Source of the DNA: Henriciella sp.
GTDB taxonomy: Bacteria > Pseudomonadota > Alphaproteobacteria > Caulobacterales > Hyphomonadaceae
NCBI RefSeq assembly: GCF_029936995.1
Contig: NZ_JAPYRE010000007.1
Location: 62,001 to 126,000, forward strand
Direction: 5' to 3'
DNA length: 64,000 nucleotides
The translations under genes were made by a program, and so were the position numbers. Under the pieces are notes generated by a model. That model saw only the letters and a program-made list of their open reading frames with translations, had not been told where the DNA came from and did not search any database. Position 1 is the stretch's first letter; each line of letters starts with the position of its first letter. Shown piece after piece: positions 9,218 through 20,276 of the stretch.

Positions 9218-9802
9218 TTAGAGCTTCATGAGCCGACTGAAAAGGTTCCGCTTTACGTCGTCGGGAATATGGGACTTGATGTGCGCTTCGAGGTGCGTGT
9301 GCCCCCAATGATATCCAGTCCAATGGATACGCTTTCCATCGACGCTCTCAATGTAGGAAAACCAGAGGGAATGGCCTTGCCGTTTAATATCATTCATCGC
9401 GATTGTGGTTCGGGTAGCCTTCCAGCCAAGGGCGCGGATCTCGGATGGCCCGCTAATCTCGTCTTCATCCCAGTAGACGGTGTATAAGTCCGTAGTGAGA
9501 GCCTTGAGGAAGAATAGGATCGGCAGACCAAACAGTAATGTGACCGGCAAAATGACCAAGGCACCCATAATATCGTCCTTGGGCAAAAAGGTCACAAAAC
9601 CGAACACCGCGGCACCAAGCACCAAAGCGCCACATACGACACAGAAAATGCACCAAGCCTTACTGACGCGCGCGATTTTCCTACCATCGCTAAGGGTCTT
9701 CGGCCCAAACAGTCTGGTGACCGTCGCTGGATAAAACTTTTCCATCGCAACGATAGCAATGATGAGAGCGATGCCAGCAACGAAGCCTATCCAAGTCGTC
9801 AT
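9218..9802 (-). CDS. Unrecognised membrane protein with a C-terminal soluble domain
   Basis: The protein has 194 residues from the ATG at 9802. There is one N-terminal membrane helix (residues about 4-20), a pair of helices between about 48 and 110, and then a soluble C-terminal part rich in Trp, His and Tyr (YHWGHTHLEAHIKSH). That part includes a beta-rich stretch (TVYWDEDEISGPSEI) resembling a PH-like or immunity-protein fold. I do not recognise a family. It sits 9 bases downstream of the divergent-promoter side and just upstream of rarA on the same strand. An upstream start at 9874 is open but lacks a convincing ribosome site. Confidence 0.6.
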   Translation of the reverse strand: MTTWIGFVAGIALIIAIVAMEKFYPATVTRLFGPKTLSDGRKIARVSKAWCIFCVVCGALVLGAAVFGFVTFLPKDDIMGALVILPVTLLFGLPILFFLKALTTDLYTVYWDEDEISGPSEIRALGWKATRTTIAMNDIKRQGHSLWFSYIESVDGKRIHWTGYHWGHTHLEAHIKSHIPDDVKRNLFSRLMKL

Positions 9803-9876
9803 ATTTCTTCCTCTTGAAGAGACAATACTGTTTTGTCCGCCGACCCATGGTAGAATGTCTTCTGGAGGACACAAGA

Positions 9877-10728
9877 ATGACCCTAACCATCACGACAAGC
9901 GGGCAGGCTTGTGGCGCGAGCGTACGCGGTCTCGACCTGTCGGCACCGCTGGATGAATCGACCATCGCAGAGATCCGCACCGCCTGGCTGGAGCATCACG
10001 TGCTCGCCTTTCCGGACCAGAAACTCAGCGATGACGACCTCGAACGCTTCACGCAGTATTTCGGCCCGTTCGGCGAGGACCCGTTCATCGCGCCTATTCC
10101 GGGCCGCGAGCATATCATTGCCGTGAAACGCACCGCCGAGGAGACCGGGCCGGTCTTCGCAGAGACCTGGCACACCGACTGGAGCTTTCAGGAAACCCCG
10201 CCCGCAGGGACCTGCCTCTATGGCATCACCATCCCGCCCGTGGGCGGCGACACACTTTTTACCAATCAGCACAAGGCACTGGCCGAGATGCCTGATGAGC
10301 TGCGCGAAAAACTCGAAGGCAAGGTGGCGATCCATTCCGCGCGCAATGGCTACAGCGCGAAGGGGCTATATGGCGAAAATGATGCCGGGCGCAGCATGGA
10401 CATCCGCTCCTCTGATGACGCCATGGCGACCCAGCGCCACCCCCTCATTCGCAAACACCCGGAGACAGGCGAGGAGGGCCTGTTCGGGTGTGCAGGCTAT
10501 ATCATCGGCTTTGAGGGCATGGGCGAAGAGGAAGGCTTTGCCCTGCTGACGGAGCTCTATCGCTGGCAGACACGGCCGGAATTCCAGTACCGCCACAAGT
10601 GGCAGCCGGATATGCTGCTGATGTGGGACAACCGCTCCTGCCTGCATATGGCGACTGGCGGCTATCAGGGCCATGACCGCCTGCTCCACCGCACGACCAT
10701 CGGTGCGCGTGAGCGCGTGGCGGCGTAA
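9877..10728 (+). CDS. TauD/TfdA family Fe(II)/2-oxoglutarate dioxygenase
   Basis: The 283-residue protein has the TauD-family iron-binding triad. HxD is in TWHTDWSFQE (about residues 94-100) and the distal His is in WDNRSCLHMATGGYQGHDRLLHRTTI, followed by the Arg that binds 2-oxoglutarate. Family members hydroxylate sulfonates, aryloxyalkanoates or amino acids with O2 and 2-oxoglutarate. The substrate is unknown, and no sulfonate transporter adjoins it. A strong GGAGGA ribosome site at 9864-9869 fixes the ATG at 9877 rather than an open start at 9814. Confidence 0.9.
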   Translation: MTLTITTSGQACGASVRGLDLSAPLDESTIAEIRTAWLEHHVLAFPDQKLSDDDLERFTQYFGPFGEDPFIAPIPGREHIIAVKRTAEETGPVFAETWHTDWSFQETPPAGTCLYGITIPPVGGDTLFTNQHKALAEMPDELREKLEGKVAIHSARNGYSAKGLYGENDAGRSMDIRSSDDAMATQRHPLIRKHPETGEEGLFGCAGYIIGFEGMGEEEGFALLTELYRWQTRPEFQYRHKWQPDMLLMWDNRSCLHMATGGYQGHDRLLHRTTIGARERVAA

Positions 10729-10738
10729 GAGGCCGCCC

Positions 10739-10764
10739 CCCGGAGCGCGCTAGGCGCGTCCGGG
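10739..10764 (+). terminator. Possible hairpin after the TauD-family gene
   Basis: A GC-rich inverted repeat (CCCGG, bulged A, GCGCGC against GCGCGTCCGGG) lies 10 bases after the dioxygenase stop. There is no T-run, so it is a weak terminator candidate at best. Confidence 0.35.
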
Positions 10765-10781
10765 ATGGCGGAGAATGTCCC

Positions 10782-12821
10782 CTACTCTGCCGAGGCTTCC
10801 TGTATGCCGCCTGTCGCTTCCGGCGCTTCGCCCTTCAGATAGGTGTCGAGAAAATCGACATAGGCTTCTGAAGCAGTGATGCGGTTTTCACGCTTCTGGA
10901 AGCCGTGGCCTTCATCGGGGAAGACGATGTATTCCACCGTCGCCCCATTTACACGAGCCGCTTCGACCAGTTCGTCACTTTCCACCTGCAGTACACGTGG
11001 ATCGTTCGCCCCCTGAATGACGAGCAACGGCTTTTCGATGTTTTCGGCATGGAATAGCGGGGAAATGCTGCGCAGGCGTTCCTTGTCAGTCGCCGGATCG
11101 CCCATCTCGTCATAGAGCGCGTCGCGAAACGCGCCCCACCATGGCGGGATGCTTTCCAGCGTCCGTACCCAGTTCGTGACACCAAAAATGTCGATACCGA
11201 CATCGAACACTTCGGGCTCGAAGGTCATGGCGGCAGCCGTCATGAAGCCGCCATAGGAGCCGCCGATGATGCCGATCCTGTCTGGATCGATGCCTTCAAC
11301 ACCTTCGAGATATGTCCGTGCCTCGACGATGTCCTGGAGGTCCTTGCCGCCATGATCCTGGTCGTCCATGTGAAAGAAGGTCTTTCCGTAGCCGGACGAT
11401 CCGCGGTTGTTGGCCGCCAGCACCGCATAGCCGTGATTGACGAGGTGCTGGATGGTGGCGGAGTAGCCGCGTGTGCTTTGCCCGCCGGGACCGCCATGCA
11501 CCCAGACCAGTGCCGGGACCGGAGTGTCGGCGGAGGCCTGCTTCGGCTTGTAGAAGACGGACGGGATTTTCACACCGTCGAAACTCTCATAGCGCACGAT
11601 CTCGGCGCTCACGAGATCTTCCTCATCAATCTTCGCGGGCAGTGCATTGGTCAGCCGCGTCGCCTGCCCGGTCTCAAGATCGGCCGTGTACAGATTGAAC
11701 GGTGATGTATCGGTGTTCACCCCGAAGGCAATCGAGCTTTCGTCACGGTTGAAGCGGACCTGACCGACTTCGCCATCAGGGATATTCTTCAGCTCGACCG
11801 TCTCACCAGTCTGATTGTCCTTGATCGTCAGCTCGGTTGTCGCATCCGCATTGATGGCAGAGACAAGGTAGCGCCCCGCCGGGCTGTCGAAGACATATGA
11901 GACATCCCAGTCCGCCTCGATGAGTGGACTACGCTCGCCGCTGATCAGACCGTATGTCCAGGCCTGGTTGAACTCGCCAAACTCATTTGTGGCATAGATC
12001 AGGCGTTCGCTGTCGGCGGTGAAGTCGTAAACACCATAGGCAATGTCGCCCATATGCTCGGTAATCAGCTGTGGCTTGTGATCTCCGGCCACGAAATCGA
12101 CAATATAGATATTGGAGTCGGCATTGGTGCGCTCCTTGGTCAGCGCCAGCCAGCGGCCGTCCGGGGAGATGTCGGCGATTTCCTTGCTATCATTCTCGAA
12201 GATCATCTCGCGGGAATAGTCATCTGCGCTGTAGGCGTAGAGATCATTGGTCTCCGGATCGCGCTCATTGGTCTGGACGTAGAAGACCTCGCCATCGTCG
12301 CGCCAGCCGAGAAACCGCGCACGGACTTCTTCGCCAGGGGTCAGATCGGTCAGCGTGCCGTCGGCCTCGCGGACATAGACATGATATATCTCGTTGCCGC
12401 CCGTGTCAGAGGTGACGATCACGCGGTCATCCTGCGGGAAGAAGGACTGGGCATAGACCGCGTCATCATCCGACTCGGTTAGCGGGGTGACGTTGCCGGC
12501 CGCGTTCAGGGTAACGGCGTTGAAGATGCCTGTCCTGTCCGTGGAGGCAAGAAGATCGCCATCATCATGGGAGAAGATAAAGCCGTTGGAGGCGCCGAGA
12601 TTATAGCTCGTGGTCTGGTGGAAAAGCGCTGCCGGATACTGCTTCACCGTGTCAGGGGCCGGCAGCGCCGCAGATTCTGCGTCCGGTTCCGGCATGCGCT
12701 TGATCTCTTCCTGCGGTGAGGTGACCGTGGAGTCCTCAACCTTCTCCGCAGGTGTCTCATTCGTCGCGCACGCCATGACCAGCCCGGACGCGGCAAGCGC
12801 GAGTGTCCATCTCAAATCCAT
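10782..12821 (-). CDS. S9-family prolyl oligopeptidase-like peptidase, lipoprotein
   Basis: The 679-residue protein begins with a signal peptide and lipobox ([11 protein letters not shown]), so it is exported and lipid-anchored. A beta-propeller region fills roughly residues 60-420. The C-terminal alpha/beta hydrolase has HGGPGGQS near residue 448, the Ser nucleophile in [11 protein letters not shown] near residue 525, the acid in GANDPRVLQ near residue 608, and the His in [12 protein letters not shown] near residue 640. It should cleave short peptides, probably imported ones. It is distinct from the lasso isopeptidase at 56192-58843, although both belong to S9. Confidence 0.92.
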   Translation of the reverse strand: MDLRWTLALAASGLVMACATNETPAEKVEDSTVTSPQEEIKRMPEPDAESAALPAPDTVKQYPAALFHQTTSYNLGASNGFIFSHDDGDLLASTDRTGIFNAVTLNAAGNVTPLTESDDDAVYAQSFFPQDDRVIVTSDTGGNEIYHVYVREADGTLTDLTPGEEVRARFLGWRDDGEVFYVQTNERDPETNDLYAYSADDYSREMIFENDSKEIADISPDGRWLALTKERTNADSNIYIVDFVAGDHKPQLITEHMGDIAYGVYDFTADSERLIYATNEFGEFNQAWTYGLISGERSPLIEADWDVSYVFDSPAGRYLVSAINADATTELTIKDNQTGETVELKNIPDGEVGQVRFNRDESSIAFGVNTDTSPFNLYTADLETGQATRLTNALPAKIDEEDLVSAEIVRYESFDGVKIPSVFYKPKQASADTPVPALVWVHGGPGGQSTRGYSATIQHLVNHGYAVLAANNRGSSGYGKTFFHMDDQDHGGKDLQDIVEARTYLEGVEGIDPDRIGIIGGSYGGFMTAAAMTFEPEVFDVGIDIFGVTNWVRTLESIPPWWGAFRDALYDEMGDPATDKERLRSISPLFHAENIEKPLLVIQGANDPRVLQVESDELVEAARVNGATVEYIVFPDEGHGFQKRENRITASEAYVDFLDTYLKGEAPEATGGIQEASAE

Positions 12822-12893
12822 GAATCCCTCTCACAATCTGAATTGCCGCAAAGGCTAGCAGCCATTTTTCAGGATAGCGAGAGAGGACAGGAC

Positions 12894-14378
12894 CTAGAGC
12901 CGCACTGTGCCGCTGATGCGCCGGCCATTCCGGTCGATTTCGATCGCCCAGGCCGAGGTGTCGGCGTCCAGCGCTGTCTGCAGGTCGTCCATGGTCTTGA
13001 TGGCAGTGTCATTGATCGCGACAATCAGGTCTCCGGGGCGCACGATCTGCCAGGCATAGGCGCCGCGCAGGATACGGGTCACGAGGATACCGCTCGCAAA
13101 CGGGTCACGCCCCATCTCCTCGGCCAGGCGCGGTGACAGTTCAGCCACCTCGGCGCCGGAGAAGGGGTGACGCCCATCCAGCACTTCAAGCTCTGCCTTG
13201 GTCGCCCCCGGTGGCGGGGCGAGCGTGACCTTCACGATTTCTGAATCACCACCCCGCAGGACCTTGAGTTCCGAGCGCTCACCCGGGGACCGCGTGGCGG
13301 CAAGGAATTTCAGGCCATTTTCATCAAAGACTTCCCGCCCGTCGATCTCGGTGATGAGGTCGCCGCGCGACAGGCCGGCCTTGTCAGCCGGGCCATCGTC
13401 AAAAACTTCGCTGACCATGACACCGACAGGCCGGTCGAGCCCTTGTGACTTGGCGATATCATAGGTCACCGACTGAGCTTTCAGCCCAAGCCAGGGACGC
13501 ACGATACGGCCTTCGTTCACAGCCGCATCAACCACGCGCTGCACCATCTCGGCGGGGATGGCAAAGCCGATCCCGTTCGATCCGCCCGAGCGCGAGAAGA
13601 TGGCGGTGTTCACACCGACCAGCTCAGCTTGCGTATTGATCAGTGCCCCTCCGGAATTGCCAGGGTTCACGGCCGCATCGGTCTGCAGGAAGAAGGAATA
13701 GTCCGACACGCCCACATCGGTACGCGCGGTCGCGGAGATGATGCCTGTCGTCACCGTCTGGCCAACACCGAACGGGTTGCCGATAGCCAGCACAATGTCA
13801 CCGACTTCGGTATCGCGCGTATCGGCGTAATTAACCGTCGGCAGGGGTTCGCCCTCGGTATCTATACGTAAGACGGCAAGGTCTGTGCGCTCATCGGAGA
13901 GGATCAGTTCGGCTGCGTATTCCCGCCGGTCTGACAGCACCACAAGCAACTCATCGGCATCTTTCACGACATGGCTGTTGGTCACGATCACGCCGTCATC
14001 GGAAACGATGACACCGGAGCCGAGCGAATTCTGAACCCGTTCACGGGGAGTACCGAAAAACTGCCGGAAGACCGGGTCATTCGCGAAAGGGGACGCGCTC
14101 TGGCGCACCACCTTCTTGGAATAGACGTTCACCACGGCTGGCGAGACCTGTTTGACGAGCGGAGCATAGGAAAGCTCAAGCTCGGCGCGGCTCTGCGGCA
14201 CACGTTTATCTGGGGTGAAGAAACTGCTCGCCTCCTCTGGCGAGACCTTGTCCTGGGCATCAGCACCGCCAGCCGGAAAGAGTGGGCTGAACACCACGGC
14301 CAGCAAGGCAAGTACGGCAAGCAGGCTCAGCAGGAGAAGCTTGGAAACATGTCGGGTCATGGTGTTGGTTTGCATCAT
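12894..14378 (-). CDS. Do-family periplasmic serine endopeptidase (DegP/HtrA type)
   Basis: The 494-residue protein has an N-terminal signal anchor followed by a trypsin-like domain. The catalytic His is in VTNSHVVKDAD, the Asp in DERTDLAVLRI and the Ser in NPGNSGGALIN. A PDZ domain follows (GVMVSEVFDDGPADKAGL), and a second degenerate PDZ-like region lies near the C-terminus (VRPGDLIVAINDTAIKTMDDLQ). It handles misfolded envelope proteins. The start is uncertain: ATGs at 14378, 14375 and 14360 all keep the hydrophobic segment, and none has a strong ribosome site. Confidence 0.92.
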   Translation of the reverse strand: MMQTNTMTRHVSKLLLLSLLAVLALLAVVFSPLFPAGGADAQDKVSPEEASSFFTPDKRVPQSRAELELSYAPLVKQVSPAVVNVYSKKVVRQSASPFANDPVFRQFFGTPRERVQNSLGSGVIVSDDGVIVTNSHVVKDADELLVVLSDRREYAAELILSDERTDLAVLRIDTEGEPLPTVNYADTRDTEVGDIVLAIGNPFGVGQTVTTGIISATARTDVGVSDYSFFLQTDAAVNPGNSGGALINTQAELVGVNTAIFSRSGGSNGIGFAIPAEMVQRVVDAAVNEGRIVRPWLGLKAQSVTYDIAKSQGLDRPVGVMVSEVFDDGPADKAGLSRGDLITEIDGREVFDENGLKFLAATRSPGERSELKVLRGGDSEIVKVTLAPPPGATKAELEVLDGRHPFSGAEVAELSPRLAEEMGRDPFASGILVTRILRGAYAWQIVRPGDLIVAINDTAIKTMDDLQTALDADTSAWAIEIDRNGRRISGTVRL

Positions 14379-14433
14379 GAAAATGGCTCTATTGCGGCGC
14401 GCTCATGAGTGCAATCGGGCAGGCGATGACAAT

Positions 14434-15870
14434 TCAGTCAGCTTCCGGGGCAGCACGTGACCTCAGCGTCTCCAGGTTTTCGGCATGAACATCACGATTG
14501 ATGCGATAGAACATGAGTGAACAGATCATTGCCACCCAGATGAAGAACAGGCATGGCGCATACCAGGCCCCGAGACGGAATACGGCTTCATCCGATACCT
14601 GGCCGGGCTGGGCGCTATCGGGAAAGCTTGCCAGGGTCAGGATGAACGTGGCCATCATGATCCCCACCCCGGAAACCAGTTTCCGGATAAAGCTGATTCC
14701 GGCGAAGAAAATACCTTCCGAGCGCCGGCCTGTCCGCACTTCACTTTCTTCCACGATATCGGCAATCATGGAGGCCATCAGCGTCTGTGTCGTGATGATC
14801 AGGGCCGTATCGATAATGCTGGTGACGATTATAATGCCGAAAAGCAGATCGGTGCCATTATCGGGCATGACGCCTATCAGGCGTAGAAACACTGGTGCCG
14901 GGGTCATCGTGAAGGCGATCGCCCCGACGATGATCGCTCCCTTCTTCTTGCCGATCGTTTTCGACACGATTGGCGAGATGAAAAGCGCCATGAAAGCCGA
15001 GAGGAAGACCGAAAAGGTCAGCAGCGAGGTCTGATCTGTGGTGAATTCCCAGAAAAAACCGTTGATGTAGTAGTTCAGCGAAGATGCAATCCCGCTGGCG
15101 AGGAAACCAAAGAAAGCCGCGACAAACAGTGCGGCGAAAGAACGCGAAGCGACCGTCTCTGCAATTTCGCGCATGATCGTCAGCGGCGTCATCTTGCGCG
15201 GGGGCGGCGAAGGTTTGAGATGCGGGATGTGTGAGTGCGTGCCGAGTGCGCTGATAAGTATGGCGCCGCCAATCATGCACGCCGCCAGCAAACCGTAGGT
15301 ATTATAGCCCTCGACATTGAAAAAGCCGCTCGGATCGGCCTCGGTCGCGGTCAACAGATAGCGAAGGGCGAAAAACGCCACGAAAATCCCCCCCATCCAG
15401 GCAAAGAAATACCTGTAGGAAAGATAGGAGGTGCGCTCGTCATAATCGTCGGTCAATTCTGCCGCCAGAGCCGAGCTGGGCACCTCGTAAAGCGTGATCA
15501 GCGTGCGCACCAGAATGGAAATGACAACGAGATAGGGGAAAAGTTCATTGCCAGTGAGCGCTTGAGGAGGATTCCAGACGAAGTAATAGGCAAGCGCGAC
15601 CGGCACGGCGGCCACATACATGAACGGATGCCGCCGCCCCCAGCGTGTCTTCACATTGTCCGACCAGTAGCCAACAAGTGGATCGGAAAAGGCGTCGAAA
15701 ACCAGCGCGATCATCAACGCCAGGCCGACAAGCGGTGCCGACACTCCGAGCACCTGCGAGTAGAAGATCAGGACAAAATAGTCGAACCCGTTGGCCTTGA
15801 TGCCGCTGGCGGCAGCGCCAACGCCATAAGCGAGCTTCGTACCAAAGCCGGCTTTACGCGGTTCGGACAT
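14434..15870 (-). CDS. GPH-family (glycoside-pentoside-hexuronide:cation symporter) MFS transporter
   Basis: The 478-residue membrane protein begins with the GPH/MelB N-terminus (KLAYGVGAAASGIK). It holds the D(A)FSDPLVGYWSD helix-2 motif near residue 60 and the RWGRRHPFMY loop near residue 75, both hallmarks of this group. Twelve hydrophobic segments can be traced. GPH transporters import sugars or sugar acids with sodium or protons. No glycosidase adjoins it, so the substrate is open. Confidence 0.88.
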   Translation of the reverse strand: MSEPRKAGFGTKLAYGVGAAASGIKANGFDYFVLIFYSQVLGVSAPLVGLALMIALVFDAFSDPLVGYWSDNVKTRWGRRHPFMYVAAVPVALAYYFVWNPPQALTGNELFPYLVVISILVRTLITLYEVPSSALAAELTDDYDERTSYLSYRYFFAWMGGIFVAFFALRYLLTATEADPSGFFNVEGYNTYGLLAACMIGGAILISALGTHSHIPHLKPSPPPRKMTPLTIMREIAETVASRSFAALFVAAFFGFLASGIASSLNYYINGFFWEFTTDQTSLLTFSVFLSAFMALFISPIVSKTIGKKKGAIIVGAIAFTMTPAPVFLRLIGVMPDNGTDLLFGIIIVTSIIDTALIITTQTLMASMIADIVEESEVRTGRRSEGIFFAGISFIRKLVSGVGIMMATFILTLASFPDSAQPGQVSDEAVFRLGAWYAPCLFFIWVAMICSLMFYRINRDVHAENLETLRSRAAPEAD

Positions 15871-15894
15871 CAGATTCGGCTTTCCGTCAGGGGT

Positions 15895-16185
15895 CTATTC
15901 GACGATGTCGTACTGCTCGATCTCGGGGCGCCCGGCGAGACAGGCGCCGAGCTTTGCCCCTGCCGCCTTGAAGTAATCGGTCTGACCATGCGCTTTCAGC
16001 GCGTCTTCGCTGGAGTACTGCTCCATGAAGATATAGACCTGCGGATCGGATTTGGACTTGTAGAGCTGATAGGTCAGCGTGCCCGGCTCATTCGCCTTGA
16101 CCTTGGCCATCAGATCTTTGCCGATGTCTTCGAACTCCGCGTTCTTGCCCTCGGCGATTGTGAGTTTGGCGACAACTCCGATCAT
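15895..16185 (-). CDS. Antibiotic biosynthesis monooxygenase (ABM) domain protein, putative quinol monooxygenase
   Basis: This 96-residue single-domain protein reads as a dimeric ABM/YgiN-type fold. It has the typical opening GVVAKLTIAEGKNAEFE, the core GTLTYQLYKSKSDPQVYIFMEQYSSEDALKAH, and a trailing HGQTDYFK helix. Such proteins oxidise quinols or other small aromatics without a cofactor, and some only bind ligands. It lies 24 bases upstream of the GPH transporter on the same strand, hinting at cotranscription. Confidence 0.85.
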   Translation of the reverse strand: MIGVVAKLTIAEGKNAEFEDIGKDLMAKVKANEPGTLTYQLYKSKSDPQVYIFMEQYSSEDALKAHGQTDYFKAAGAKLGACLAGRPEIEQYDIVE

Positions 16186-16277
16186 GAATTCCTCCGCAAT
16201 GCTTTATATCTTTATCAATATGACAATAACCAGCTACATTCATTGTACAAGGCTTTACGTCGCGGCGGATGAGCGGA

Positions 16278-16664
16278 TTATCCCCGGAAAGCTGTGACCT
16301 CGATCTCGATTTTCATTTCCGGCGCGATCAGGCCGGCCACAACCATGGTCGCCGCGGGGCGGATATTACCAAGATGGTGTCCGAGGACCGGTTTCAGCGT
16401 ATCCAGCAGGCCCGCATCCGTGACGGTGTACTGGACGCGCACAATATCCTCCATCCGGAATCCGGCATCAGACAGGACAGAGCCGATTGTGGCGAAGCAG
16501 ACCCCGGCCTGGGCGGCCGGATCTTCCGGCATGGACATTGTGGCATAGTCATATCCGGTGACCCCGGCGACAAAACACCAGTCGCCCTGAACCACGGCCC
16601 GCGAATAACCGATCTCCTCCTCGAAGGGAGAGCCGGTCGAGATGAGGCGGCGGTGCGAGGGCAT
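16278..16664 (-). CDS. RidA/YjgF/TdcF family protein
   Basis: From the ATG at 16664 the protein has 128 residues, the usual size for this trimeric family. Landmarks are GYSRAVVQGDWCFVAGVTGYD near the N-terminus, a DIVRVQYTVTDAG helix, and the C-terminal PAATMVVAGLIAPEMKIEIEV strand. RidA proteins deaminate reactive enamine/imine intermediates. The Arg of the canonical IARxxLPxGALVEIE motif is replaced here (APEMKIEIEV), which points to a non-archetypal subgroup whose activity may differ. It follows the enoyl-CoA hydratase on the same strand. Confidence 0.88.
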   Translation of the reverse strand: MPSHRRLISTGSPFEEEIGYSRAVVQGDWCFVAGVTGYDYATMSMPEDPAAQAGVCFATIGSVLSDAGFRMEDIVRVQYTVTDAGLLDTLKPVLGHHLGNIRPAATMVVAGLIAPEMKIEIEVTAFRG

Positions 16665-16727
16665 GACAGATCCTTCCAGGCAAAGAAGACCCGCCATTTA
16701 TCCGCGATTCCCGCCACGCCGGACAGG

Positions 16728-17525
16728 CTATTTCCCTTCAAATGTCGCCGTGCGCTTTTCGAGGATAGCATTGACGCCTTCCATGTGATCCTCGGTTTCG
16801 TGCATCAGCGCCTGCGAGGCGGCGGAGAATTCCATCATGGTTTCATAGGACGCGCTCTGGCCGTGGCGCAGGAGGGTCTTGGCGAGGCGCAGCGCCTGCG
16901 GCGGCTGGGCGGCCATGCGGCCGGCGAGCGCATTGGCTTCTTCCATCAGGGTATCGCCGGAATGCACATCGGAGACGAGCCCCCACTCCTTCGCTGTTTC
17001 CGCGTCGATGACATCGCCTGTGAAGAGAAGCTGGGCGGCGCGGGAATTGCCGACAATGCGCGGCAGGAGCCAGGCCCCGCCATCGCCGGGAATGAGGCCG
17101 AGCTTGAGGAAGGTCACGCCGAACTTCGCCTTCTCGGCAGCAAGGCGCACATCCGCCATGCAGGCAACATCACAGCCAAGCCCGATGGCCGCACCATTGA
17201 CCGCCGCAATCAGCGGGGTTTCGAGATTGTAGAGCGACTTTACCGCCAGATGGATGTTGCGGCGATATCCATTGCGCACCTCGTTCGGGCTGCCGCCGAA
17301 AGCGCCCGTCTTGTCACGCATCGCCTTCACATCGCCACCCGCCGAGAACGCCTTGCCTTCGCCGGTCAGGATGGCGACGCGGATCTGCGGATCGGCCTCG
17401 ATCTCAGCGCAGGCGGCGGCGACTTCCGTGCCATCGCCTTCCTGGCCGAGCGCGTTCATCATCTCCGGACGCGTCAGCGTCAGCGTGGCGATGGGGCCGG
17501 ATTTCTCAAGTTTGATGACGGACAT
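16728..17525 (-). CDS. Enoyl-CoA hydratase/isomerase family protein
   Basis: The 265-residue crotonase has an IATLTLTRPEMMNAL N-terminus and the first oxyanion segment GKAFSAGGDVKAM. The second (GAAIGLGCDVACMADVRLA) contains the GxGCD turn, and FLKLGLIPGDGGAWLLPRIVG carries the position of the second catalytic acid as Asp in PGDGGAW. It should hydrate or isomerise enoyl-CoA esters. It lies beyond a terminator from the two acyl-CoA dehydrogenases upstream on the same strand, so it may be a separate transcript of one catabolic cluster. Confidence 0.9.
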   Translation of the reverse strand: MSVIKLEKSGPIATLTLTRPEMMNALGQEGDGTEVAAACAEIEADPQIRVAILTGEGKAFSAGGDVKAMRDKTGAFGGSPNEVRNGYRRNIHLAVKSLYNLETPLIAAVNGAAIGLGCDVACMADVRLAAEKAKFGVTFLKLGLIPGDGGAWLLPRIVGNSRAAQLLFTGDVIDAETAKEWGLVSDVHSGDTLMEEANALAGRMAAQPPQALRLAKTLLRHGQSASYETMMEFSAASQALMHETEDHMEGVNAILEKRTATFEGK

Positions 17526-17618
17526 GGATGGGCGCTCCCGATAAGATGTTTCGTGAATGATCTGACGATGTCTATGACAGGGTGAGCACTGGCCTGTCGA
17601 GACCAGCGCGTAAAGTTA

Positions 17619-17654
17619 AAAGCCCCATCCTGCACGCGGGCAGGACGGGGCTTT
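17619..17654 (-). terminator. Intrinsic terminator of the acyl-CoA dehydrogenase genes
   Basis: AAAGCCCC-A-TCCTGC pairs with GCAGGA-C-GGGGCTTT around a 6-base loop, giving 14 paired bases with one mismatch. On the minus strand it is followed by TTTTAACTTT. It lies 27 bases after the stop of the acyl-CoA dehydrogenase at 17681-18838. Confidence 0.85.
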
Positions 17655-17680
17655 CGGTATACGTCTTGTAGAGCTGGTCC

Positions 17681-18838
<1,158 letters not shown>

Positions 18839-18954
18839 GTGTTTCCCTCCCCGGCCGTCCGGGTTCATCCTTATTGTTTCGCTGTGTCCTCGAATGAAGC
18901 GGCAGCGCTATGCCGCCGCCTCATTGTCGTTTTCGTACCTGTTTCCGGCGCGCC

Positions 18955-20151
18955 CTAGAGCCCGAGGATCATCTTGGTGATGATGTTGCGCTGGATTTCG
19001 TTGGAGCCGCCATAGATCGACGTCTTGCGCATGTTGAAATAGTTCGGCGCTGCCTGGTGGGCATACTCCGGGCCGATCGGGAATTCGTTGGAGCCGTCTT
19101 CCGGGAAGCCGCGGAAATATGGATGGCCATAATGACCGACAGCTTCCAGCGTCAGCTCTGTCAGGCGCTGCTGGATCTCGGTGCCCTTCACTTTGAGAAT
19201 GGAGCTTTCCGGCCCCGGCCCCTTGCCCTGCGCTTCACCAGCGAGCGTGCGCAGCTCGGTGAACTCAAGCGCGGTGAGGTCAATCTCCAGCTGGCCAATC
19301 TTACGCAGGAACTCGTCATCCTGGATCAGCGGCCTGCCTTCAAGCAGCTCGGTGGAGGCAATCTCGCGCAGGCGTTCGACGCCACGCTTGGACCGGGCAA
19401 CCCCGGCAATGCCGGAACGCTCATGCGCAAGCAGGAACTTGGCATAGGTCCAGCCCTTGTTCTCTTCGCCGACAAGGTTCTCGACCGGCACGCGCACATC
19501 GGTCAGCCAGGTCTCGTTGACCTCGTGGCCGCCATCGATGGTCTTGATCGGTTTCACCTCGATGCCGGGCGTATTCATGTCGGCGAGGATGAAGGAGATG
19601 CCTTCCTGCGGCTTGGAAGCGTTCGGGTCTGTCCGGCAGAGGAAGAAGCCCCAGTCGGCATGCTGGGCCAGCGTCGTCCAGGTCTTCTGGCCATTGATGA
19701 CATAGTGGTCACCATCGCGAACGGCTGTGGTTTTCAGAGAAGCGAGGTCAGACCCGGCGCCCGGCTCGGAATAGCCCTGGCACCACCACACCTTGCCTTC
19801 GCGGATACCGGGCAGGTGTTTGGCCTTCATTTCCTCGGAGCCGAACGTGTAGATCACGGGGCCGACCATGGAGACACCGAAAGGCAGCGGCATGATTGTG
19901 TCCATGCGTGCATTTTCTTCCGACCAGATATACTTCTGGGTCGGCGTCCAGCCTGTCCCGCCATATTCTTCTGGCCAGGACGGCACGGACCAGCCCTTTT
20001 CACCGAGAATCTGGTGCCAGGCGAGCATGTCATCCCTGCTGAGATCCTCACGCGCACCGACGCCGCGGAGATGCTTGGGATAATTTTCCTCGATGAAGGC
20101 CCGGACCTCCTTGCGAAACTCGACTTCCTCCGGGGTGAATTCCAAATTCAT
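18955..20151 (-). CDS. Acyl-CoA dehydrogenase family protein
   Basis: From the ATG at 20151 the protein has 398 residues and reads MNLEFTPEEVEFRKEVRAF. The flavin and substrate region CQGYSEPGAGSDLASLKTTA lies near residue 130, with TWTTLAQHADWGFFL next to it. The C-terminus is complete, with SIYGGSNEIQRNIITKMILGL, the signature that contacts FAD. It lies 116 bases upstream of the second dehydrogenase and probably pairs with it. A perfect 7-base inverted repeat at 20222-20239 sits about 70 bases upstream of the start and could be an operator for the set. Confidence 0.93.
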   Translation of the reverse strand: MNLEFTPEEVEFRKEVRAFIEENYPKHLRGVGAREDLSRDDMLAWHQILGEKGWSVPSWPEEYGGTGWTPTQKYIWSEENARMDTIMPLPFGVSMVGPVIYTFGSEEMKAKHLPGIREGKVWWCQGYSEPGAGSDLASLKTTAVRDGDHYVINGQKTWTTLAQHADWGFFLCRTDPNASKPQEGISFILADMNTPGIEVKPIKTIDGGHEVNETWLTDVRVPVENLVGEENKGWTYAKFLLAHERSGIAGVARSKRGVERLREIASTELLEGRPLIQDDEFLRKIGQLEIDLTALEFTELRTLAGEAQGKGPGPESSILKVKGTEIQQRLTELTLEAVGHYGHPYFRGFPEDGSNEFPIGPEYAHQAAPNYFNMRKTSIYGGSNEIQRNIITKMILGL

Positions 20152-20221
20152 GGCTTGATCCTCACGATTGTCTTTTTGTGTCTGTTGCCGCCCTTGTGCC
20201 TGCATGAAGGCATGAAAGCAA

Positions 20222-20239
20222 GTTGACGCGCACGTCAAC
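20222..20239. promoter_or_regulatory. Inverted repeat upstream of the acyl-CoA dehydrogenase operon
   Basis: GTTGACG-CGCA-CGTCAAC is a perfect inverted repeat, followed at once by a further GTAAAC. Sites of the TTGACGT/ACGTCAA kind are used by regulators of acyl-CoA catabolism in proteobacteria, but the regulator here is not in the window. It could equally govern only the minus-strand operon, since cobT on the left flank is transcribed toward it. Confidence 0.45.
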
Positions 20240-20276
20240 GTAAACTGTGTCGCAGGGCACCCTTACAGGCAGCCTG